A stretch of 64,000 nucleotides of DNA from Akebia trifoliata (Eukaryota > Streptophyta > Magnoliopsida > Ranunculales > Lardizabalaceae): assembly GCA_017979445.1 (NCBI GenBank), contig CM030706.1:6675595-6739594 (forward strand). The letters are read 5' to 3'. The position numbers and the translations under genes are program-made. Of this stretch, positions 57,031 to 64,000 are shown piece by piece. Positions within the stretch are counted from its first letter, which is position 1, and each line of letters opens with the position of its first letter. Under the pieces are notes generated by a model that made no database searches, was not told where the DNA came from, and worked only from the letters and a program-made list of their open reading frames with translations.

Positions 57031-57339
57031 ATCAATTCCCTTTGTTGAATTATAATGAACCCTAACAAGGATTACATAGAAGTCAAAGAATTATTCTCTT
57101 AATATAAAGACAATAAATCCTGATAGGGTCTATCTAGGAAATAGAGAGTACTCATAAATGGAAATATATAGACCCTAATTGAAGGAAACCTAATCTAATC
57201 GTCAGAGAATATTATGAAGTGTGTCACATGGTACAACTTATTCTAATGCATCCAATAATACTTAAAAGACTTCATCTCTTCAACACATACATGGAAGGAC
57301 ATGAGCTCTGTCACAATTTATTGCCCTTGTCATTGTGAA
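57030..57339. repeat. Downstream flank of RNase copy D, duplicate of the copy B flank
   Basis: Aligned with 21415-21640 after copy B; both contain CTTATTCTAATGCATCC and TTTGTTGAA.TA.AATGAA.CCTAACA. On the minus strand AATAAA near 57322 may serve as the polyadenylation signal of copy D. Confidence 0.7.
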
Positions 57340-60300
57340 CTAGTAGACTTCAACCCCTTCAAAATTCACTCCAAATGATGGGAACTCAATACTTGAAGGG
57401 CACTTTCCCTTAGGAAGTATAGGGCACTTTATGAAGTTAGTCCCGGAAGCATTGACACACATGTAAATCTGGTAGAGCTGAGCTTTACGTGACATGTCTT
57501 TGTTACATTCTATTCCTGGAGTGAATCCAGTTGCTTTTGTTATAGCCTTCTTTATGTTATTTAAGCTGTAAAAGCTCCCATTTGGTTTGATTCCTACAAT
57601 ATTTTTGCAACAAATTTAGAAGTAGGTTTTAAGGATTAAAAGCCACAAATTGAAACCATCGTTGTTTTGCTTTAATGTCTTGGCTGCCTTACCTGCATTT
57701 TCAAGAATACTGAGGAGATCCATTTTTTTCTTCAGCTCTAGAGCTACTTCAAAATATGCACGTTGGTCGAGGATGGATTCAGAGCAGGTCCCATGTTTCA
57801 CCCATTCGTGCGTCCAAAATTTCATACCATCTGCGCTTGGGCAAGCGAGCGTTGGCCAATCACTTTCCATTGAACTTACCAGGTCCGAGATCTGCATGTA
57901 TCATCAATTTTTTTGAAGGTTAGAAACTCAACAATTATATTATTTTAATATTAATATTATATTGTGTCGGTTTCGCATGACTCATGAAAAAAAAAACACA
58001 TAATTTAGAAAATTAGCGGTAGAAGTTTCAGAATGAGCTGATTTTTTGTGAAGATGAAATATGTACACACTGGAGCATAACCCTGATCATGTTCATAAAT
58101 TTAAAACATGTGGAGTTGACTCAAAATGCATCCGAATCAACTTGGTTGATTTGATTTCGAGGAGACTTGGTCACAAAATTCGATGGAACCAACTCATCAA
58201 ATTAAATCAGAAATTTATGCCAGTCAACCCGAAAATCACATTTCCAAAATGCTTGATTTTTTTCCCCCAAAATTCATCATTTTCAAGTTGTTTATTAGTC
58301 TACACGTCTTTAATCCATGGCTTCAACCTCTTGAAGAAAGCACTAAATTTTTCACCCCGGGCCCAACAAGCATCACTTAGTCTTCAATCCATCAACTTTC
58401 AACATCTAGAAGAAAACCACTGATTATTCTACTATAAAATTCATCTTCCTTCCCCTAGCTCATAAACATATTGATAAACCTTATTTTCAATCCATCGATT
58501 TCAACTTTCTGAAGAAATTCCTTTTATATACAAAAATTCATTGTTTTCTACTTTTCCAAAGTTCTATATTATTCGTGAGGAATAAAGGTTGAATGAAATG
58601 GAAATTTAGATTGAAAAGGAGGGGAGATTCAAGGTGATTGGTTTTAAGGAGAAAAACCAATAACATATTGCCTAAAGTTGAAGATAAGGACTTGTTAAGT
58701 CATTAAAACTAAAATTTGACTCGTGGTATGAACTTATGAATTTTTCACTTGACTCGATTCATTAGACATTCCAATCGAGTTTTCAAACAATGGTTTTAAT
58801 TATATAGTGGTAACGGATTAGTCTGGAAAAGGCCCAATATGACTCATAATGGGTTTTTGCATGAAACACAATCAATGGAATCAGTGAGGGTGTTTTGGGC
58901 TTGTACACAGGAGCACCATATCTGAGATCTGAGTAGTTTTCCTATAGAGAAATGGTAAATCGACGCGGTAAATAGTATGCAATTAGTACGCAGCTGACGT
59001 GGCAAGGGTACAATGAAAAAGATCTATGGTTTCTTGCCCTTACCACATCAGCCGTGTACCGAACGCATAGTTCTTACCGCATCAAGTTATCATTAGTCTT
59101 ACCATTATAAGGTGCGGAAGAAAAGATAAATCCCTGCAATGCCAAAATTTTAGGATCCACGTGGTAACATCTACCAGAGATTTGCAGCGCAGACCTAACC
59201 GTTGCATTTTTATTATAAAAAAAATTCCCTTAAAGTTCTGACAACTCCATGACATTTGTTACCCATCAAACCTTGGTAGGGATGTCAATGGGTACCCATT
59301 TAACCGAATCGGAATCGAAAACCCTGATTCCGGATCCCTTTTTATTGGAAGAGTCTAAGATGGAACTAAACCAATAGGAACCATTACCGTTAGGTTCTAT
59401 CCAATGGATACCCATAACTAATTTATTTTGTCATTTTCTTTCTATATTATAGATGATTTAAAGTATTATTATTTTTTTATTTCAAAATAAATGCATCTTA
59501 TATAAAATTCTTCAATTTTTATATAAATTATCGATTGGATCTTAAAATGAACTACTCTTCTAAAAATTTCTTACTTTTAACAAAGATAAATTTTTATTTT
59601 TGAAAAAAATCATTAATTTGTATCTTTAGTATAAAAAATTAGTTGATGATGATGATAATCATTCTCATCTCCATCATCATCATCATCATCTATGTGAGTT
59701 AAAAATCTCTGATTTTGGGAAGAGTATTTTTTTTATTTTCATTTAGATCGTTTTTTTTTTTTTCATTGTTATATAAGAGATGGCTATAGTCAAGGGGAAT
59801 GTCATTAATTTTAAAACATAGGATTATTTCAAATATTCTCAAATAATTATGTTTCTTTAAACCTAAAAATTCGTTGAAAGGGTAATTATGTCATTTTCAC
59901 TTCAAAAATCTGTTTTAAACTAATATTTAATAAAATGAGTACTAAAGAGTACATATTTTTTCAAAAGAGACTTTTTGGTACATATTTTCAAAAATAAGTC
60001 TTTGGAGTCATTATCCTTTTATTTTTTCTTATAAGTAAGAAATAAAAACATCTTTGTGTGACTTTCTCATGTATGATTCTATCATTGATTGCTAATAAAA
60101 CCAATCCAAAGCAGTACAGATGGGAAGGAAAAGTGACCTTTGATGGATCAAATGGGCTCTCGGAATCGCAGTTTGATGGATACGATCCGTCGTTGTTATT
60201 GGGCCAAAGCCCATGAATGCCGAAATCACCTGTAGGCCTTCCAGTTGTTGGGTAGCAACAACTTTGCCTTGTGTCGCAATATGACCCAGGCCACTAAACA

Positions 60301-60546
60301 AAAAACACAAAAAAAAAAAAAAAAAACCAAATAATATGAAAGAATCTCTCTAAATATAGCAGAACCCAAGTTAAATTTAGAGGAGAGAAACAAGTTCTTG
60401 GACCGATAAAGTGGGATTGCTTAGAGTAGATTTAAACTAACCTGTTGAACAAAGTAGAAGAAATCGAAATCTTGGGCAACACATAGAACTGCTAAGAGTT
60501 GCAGTGCTGTAAGAATCTTAAAGAGAATTGAAGAAGTTGTTTTCAT
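57340..60546 (-). CDS. RNase T2 family, extracellular S-like ribonuclease (copy D)
   Basis: Four exons with GT-AG borders on the minus strand: 60546-60442, 60293-60138, 57891-57693 and 57593-57340, giving 237 residues. A signal peptide of about 24 residues ends ..LCVA before QDFDFFYFVQQ. The first catalytic segment FGIHGLWP is intact. The second reads FWTHEWVKHGTC: the catalytic Glu (HEW), Lys and His are kept, but the usual Glu before Lys is Val. Cysteines of the fold are kept. After EFPSF an extra GVNFEGVEVY-type tail of 11 residues follows, as in copy B, whose partner it is. Intron 2 is 2.2 kb and holds a foldback MITE but not the inverted-repeat element seen in the other three copies. The coding region is fully open, yet the promoter has lost both the TATA box and the GNATATNC site, so expression may be weak or altered. 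Confidence 0.92.
58962..59083. mobile_element. Foldback MITE, family F, copy 5
   Basis: Arms GACGCGGTAAATAGTATGC..GTACGCAGCTGACGTGGCAAGGG and ..CCCTTACCACATCAGCCGTGTACCGAACGCATAGTTCTTACCGCATC pair. Core GATCTATGGTTTCTTGCCCTTACCACATCA matches the family. Lies in intron 2 of RNase copy D. Confidence 0.75.
59275..59420. repeat. Partial hAT-like end
   Basis: TAGGGATGTCAATGGGTACCC resembles the terminus of the intact hAT MITE at 11455. No opposite end was found downstream, so this is a truncated copy at best. Confidence 0.4.
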
Positions 60547-60725
60547 GGTTGAGGAGTTCGATTTCTAGCTTTCTTCTTCTTGTTGTTTTGTTGGGATTTG
60601 GATGAGATGCATTTGTAGGCCAAATTTGGATAGCTTGTTCGATGCTCTCTAAATTTACATATTTTATTTGCTTATCGTCTGGTCTGGTGCGTACTGCGTT
60701 GTCATTGGCGTGCATTGTCATTTAG
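60547..60725 (-). promoter_or_regulatory. Degenerate promoter of RNase copy D
   Basis: On the minus strand the position of the TATA box reads CTACAAATGC where copies A and C have TATAAATA. The position of the GNATATNC site (60633-60640) reads GAACAAGC. The leader (GAAGAAGAAAGCTAGAAATCGAAC) and a distal block (TGACAATGCACGCCAATGAC, ACGCACCAGACCAGACGATAAG) remain recognisable. Confidence 0.55.
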
Positions 60726-60950
60726 ACTTACAATTGTTATTTAGATTCCGATCCTGTATTTCAAGGAGTGGTGTAGCTAACTAGCTCCAGTCTACTTTAA
60801 CGGTCATGATGATTTGGAGACAACTTTTGCTTGACTTATACGTAAGGTTTTTTTGTTGCTCCTAAGCATGTTGTCTTCTTTACTTGACTTCCAAGGACAA
60901 TGTGAGTTCGCTTTGATAGTCGAAGTCCCTAATATATATTTTAGGAATAA

Positions 60951-61142
60951 TGATTTACTAACTAGAAAGTCTTCACTTGGCCAATACTCAGCTGATGTGG
61001 CACAAACACTGAACCATAGATTTGTTTCCTTGGGATACACAGATGTGCAGTTGTGTATCCCAAGGAAACAAATCTATGGTTCGGTGTCCATACCACATCA
61101 GTCGAGTATTAACCGAGTGAAGACCTTCTAGTTAGAAAATCA
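60951..61142. mobile_element. Foldback MITE, family F, copy 6
   Basis: 192 bases, almost entirely two arms of about 90 bases: TGATTTACTAACTAGAA.. to ..TTCTAGTTAGAAAATCA, through CTGATGTGG.., GAACCATAGATTTG and TTTCCTTGGGATACAC. The pairing is close to perfect near the centre, so it is the youngest-looking family member here. Confidence 0.85.
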
Positions 61143-61157
61143 GCATTAATAATTTTA

Positions 61158-61279
61158 GAGAGCTGCTATTGCCGCACACCAACTTTTTATAAAGCCACAC
61201 CATCTATGTGCAATACTTCGGTGATTTACATAGGCAATGGTGTGGCATTAGCAAAAATTGGTGTGGCGATAGCAGCTCT
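61158..61279. mobile_element. Small MITE, family M, with 9-base target duplication
   Basis: 122 bases, GAGAGCTGCTATTGCC..GGCGATAGCAGCTCT, flanked by exact ATAATTTTA at 61149-61157 and 61280-61288. Nine-base duplications point to Mutator-type mobilisation. Confidence 0.8.
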
Positions 61280-61349
61280 ATAATTTTAAAATATCCTATG
61301 GATACGTATACCCTCTAAAATATCCTATGAAAAACACTTTCCTTAGTAA

Positions 61350-61760
61350 AATTCTAACTTTTTATTTTTTATTTTTTATGACAAGCTTACTAAGGTCCTT
61401 GAGCTCAAATGGATTATCGCATTGGCAATTCAACACCACAGTCCTCTCGATTTCATGAAAAAACTAGATAAAAATAATATTTAAAAAAAATTAAAACATT
61501 TTTCTGGGGGCTTGATCCAAGGTTATGAAAATGGACAGCTAACGAACTTTAACAAAACTCCCAAATTTAAAATTAAAATTCAACATTGAAAAATAACATA
61601 TTTTTTTTTCAAAGTTCATAAGATTTTATCCTCTACAACCCTATGACATGGATCATGTTTTTGAATACCACAAGGTGATCAACTCAACGACCCTTAGTAA
61701 GAGTTGAAATCTTACTAAATAAGATTAGTTAGACACATCCTATTTGAAGATTTCCTAACC
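61350..61760. repeat. Dispersed repeat, pair member (with 23005-23450)
   Basis: See the partner in intron 2 of RNase copy B. The copy here ends in 'AACGACCCTTAGTAAGAGTTGAAATCTTACTAA'. Confidence 0.6.
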
Positions 61761-61806
61761 TAATTTTATCCTCTTTTTATCTCAATCCCAAGAGTTTGGT
61801 GTTGCT

Positions 61807-62177
61807 TAGGGGCGGAGCTAGTAAGGAGCTGGTGGGGGTAATTGCCCCCACAGAACTTTGAGACACCCTTATATTTTCAACTAATTGCATGCCCCATTTG
61901 TCCACACTCTGTCACCTCTCTCCCCATTTGCCTGCACACCCTCACCTCCCTCCAATTTTTGCCCCCCCCCCCCCCTCCCTTTCAATTTTTTTTTGATGAC
62001 ATTACCTTTTGACTATGCCTTCTCATATACTAATTCGAAATGACCTAAATATCATTTTCTTCCTCTTCTAACCAAAAACCTCTAAATTTCTCCCTAAAAT
62101 CATTTATTTTCAAGTTCTTCAACTATACAACAAGGCATAGTTTTCCCCCACTACAAGAAAATCTTGGCTCCATCCCT
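61807..62177. mobile_element. MITE with GGGGCGGAGC ends and 9-base target duplication
   Basis: 371 bases, left TAGGGGCGGAGCTAG, right TTGGCTCCATCCCT (inverted, imperfect). Exact GGTGTTGCT at 61798-61806 and 62178-62186. A C-run at about 61964-61976 lies inside. Codes for nothing. Confidence 0.8.
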
Positions 62178-62186
62178 GGTGTTGCT

Positions 62187-63210
62187 CCTTAGATCGAAAG
62201 ATTTAACAAGTAAAAATAAGTTGGGAATCGAAGTTAGGGATCTTTCACTCACTAATGTGTGAAGCCTTTGCAACACAATATCTAAAATAAAGATAGTGCA
62301 TCTTGATCTTATCTAAGTATGAACCATCTAACTCTAGCATAAAGGGTGTAAGAGTTCAACTATAATTTTGTCTATTGAAGTCGGACAAGGCCTTGAAGTG
62401 GACCTATAAACATTAAAGTAAAGCACAGAGGATAAAGAACTAAATAACAACAACATAGAACTTGCTTTACGCTTCTCCACTCTCTAATGGAGGAGGACTA
62501 GCCTAAGTTCATAACAAGAAGAAGAAGATAGAAGAGAACAACACCTGTTTTCATATATAAATAAGGTCACACCACCTTCTCTCACTATCACTAATTACAG
62601 AAAAATAAACATATTCTAAATTAGGAGAAAAGGCAAAGGAACTATAAGGCTCAAGGCATCATCTTTTTTTCAATAGGTAAGGATCCTATTTATAAAAGTA
62701 AATGAGATATGGAAGGATCTTTTTTGAGATGTCACCATGAGTTGATTGCTTCACGCATGTGTAAAGGTTCCATGCAATTTTAAGGCGATCACTTTAACTT
62801 TCACTGCATTATGAGTTGATTGTTTAATGCATACGTAAAAGCGCTATGCAATTTTAAGGTGATCACTTTAACTTGCGGTGACACTGGCTCATAAATGGCT
62901 AAGTTTTGTCCCACAGTCTTTTATTCTTCTCTCATTTGCATAGAAAAGTCTAAACTATGATTTGGTGTTCAATCTTATCATTTTAAGACCTGCACATTTG
63001 AACGGGTGTGTAATCAGATTTTCGATAAACAAATTATTTCATAGAGTTATGCCTATTGAGATGTGATTACGGCCTAGAAAGTCGTTTCTAAGGCCATAAT
63101 TATGAAGACTTTAAGGCTTAATGATACGTTTAATCTCCTAAATATATATAATTCATTAATAGTCCATGTTTATTATTATTTTCAAATAATTTATGATTTA
63201 TGATCTAATT
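62187..63210. other. Intergenic, no recognised feature
   Basis: AT-rich. A phrase of about 50 bases is repeated in tandem at 62735-62880 ('GAGTTGATTG.TT.A.GCAT..GTAAA.G..CATGCAATTTTAAGG.GATCACTTTAACTT'), the only notable structure. Confidence 0.5.
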
Positions 63211-63720
63211 TTCATTATTTATTTGTGATAGGTAAAAATCATGAAATCAAAAAGGATAAATCAAAACGGATAAGAGGGTCAAAAACACTTAAGAGCTTAA
63301 AAGGAAATCCTGGATTAAAGATCAGGCCTGTTGGGCCCACATTAGCCGCAATGAACCCCTTGGGCGACGCAGTGAGATCGACAAGCATTGTCTCGGGATT
63401 AGTGTAGACTTATGATGATGTAAATTATTGTGTGATAAACTAAGGTTTAGAGTTTTATTATGTACACAAGTTCTCCAAATCTATAAAATCCTAATCTGAT
63501 CTCTATAAATAAGAGACCAGACCAAAGTTACAAAATCATCGGAGGACTCTCTTAGTTTTTTCTTCTACTTCATTTCTTCTATTTTATATTTTAGGGTTTT
63601 AATTTTTACTTTCAGTTTAAGCTTTGTAATTGGAAGGGGATACTGCTAGTTTCAAATCAAGATTAATAAAATGAGATTTTTTTTTCTCTCTTCTCTCATC
63701 TTTAATCTCTTATTTTTTCT
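63210..63720 (+). other. LTR-like or promoter-like segment
   Basis: TCTCTATAAATAAGAGACCAG near 63500 is a good TATA-type sequence, followed by a T/C-rich leader. Upstream 'TTGGGCCCACATTAGCCGCAATGAACCCCTTGGGCGACGCAGTGAGATCG' looks like a retrotransposon LTR. No coding region follows inside the window, so it cannot be settled between an LTR and the promoter of a gene beyond the edge. Confidence 0.35.
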
Positions 63721-64000
63721 TTTAAATCTTTGATTGTACTATTATTGCAATGATTTATGGTAGACCTCCATTAGAGAGGTCGACGAAGCCATGAGCAAGA
63801 TTATCTTAATTAGTTTGCTTGTGGTTGCATATGTGTTTTAACGTTTACATGCAATAATGTTTTAGTAGCTAATTATTATATCTAGTTTAAAGTTTCCTTA
63901 GTTTTGATGATTTATACTTAAATCAATTCAAAATAAATCATGTTTTATTAAGAGTAATCATAAGTAGTTTTTTATGATTTTATCTCTCTAAAGATTAATC
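63721..64000. other. Window end, no recognised feature
   Basis: AT-rich sequence without a supported gene. Confidence 0.4.

Noticed and set aside
12000..60725. Self-incompatibility (S-RNase) locus
   Set aside because: The RNases are of the S-like RNS1/RNase LE type, near-identical among copies, and no F-box genes are seen between them.
63225..63407. Small basic protein of 60 residues
   Set aside because: Lies in an LTR-like segment upstream of its TATA-type sequence; no family resemblance.

Overview
This is nuclear DNA of a flowering plant, probably a eudicot. The evidence is a DYW-type pentatricopeptide gene, a spliced chloroplast FtsH protease, spliced T2 ribonuclease genes with plant promoters, and long AT-rich spacers full of nested LTR retrotransposons and small DNA transposons. 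The species cannot be named from the sequence.

Layout. 1.5-8.5 kb is a conserved gene island: a DYW pentatricopeptide gene (OTP85-like, +) convergent with a five-exon FTSH6-like gene (-); both products act in the chloroplast. 12-60.6 kb is a ribonuclease T2 (S-like RNase) cluster: copy A (+, 14.8-16.8 kb), copy B (-, 21.7-29.1 kb, broken), copy C (+, 37.0-39.8 kb) and copy D (-, 57.3-60.5 kb). A and C are one subtype (226 aa). B and D are another, with an 11-residue C-terminal extension (D is 237 aa). Flanks of A match flanks of C, and flanks of B match flanks of D, so the array looks like a convergent A-B pair duplicated as a block. A, B and C keep a GNATATNC motif (the binding site of the phosphate-starvation regulator PHR1) at the same promoter position; D has lost it together with its TATA box.

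Transposable elements built most of the rest. They include a short Copia element with two LTRs and a target duplication (18.35-20.63 kb); a larger Copia element (24.57-29.08 kb) that replaced most of exon 1 of copy B; three related solo LTRs; a 1.7 kb LTR nested in an hAT-like element (34.4-36.7 kb); a LINE fragment cut by a foldback element; a decayed minus-strand Copia relic (53-56.2 kb); and at least four families of small inverted-repeat elements, several with exact target site duplications.

42.3-48.5 kb holds fragments of unrelated genes with introns kept (CTR9-like, endosulfine-like, one unidentified), consistent with transposon-mediated capture. 48.9-50.8 kb holds a frameshifted gene for a plant multi-pass membrane protein of unknown function. 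The last 3 kb contain only repeats and an LTR-like segment.
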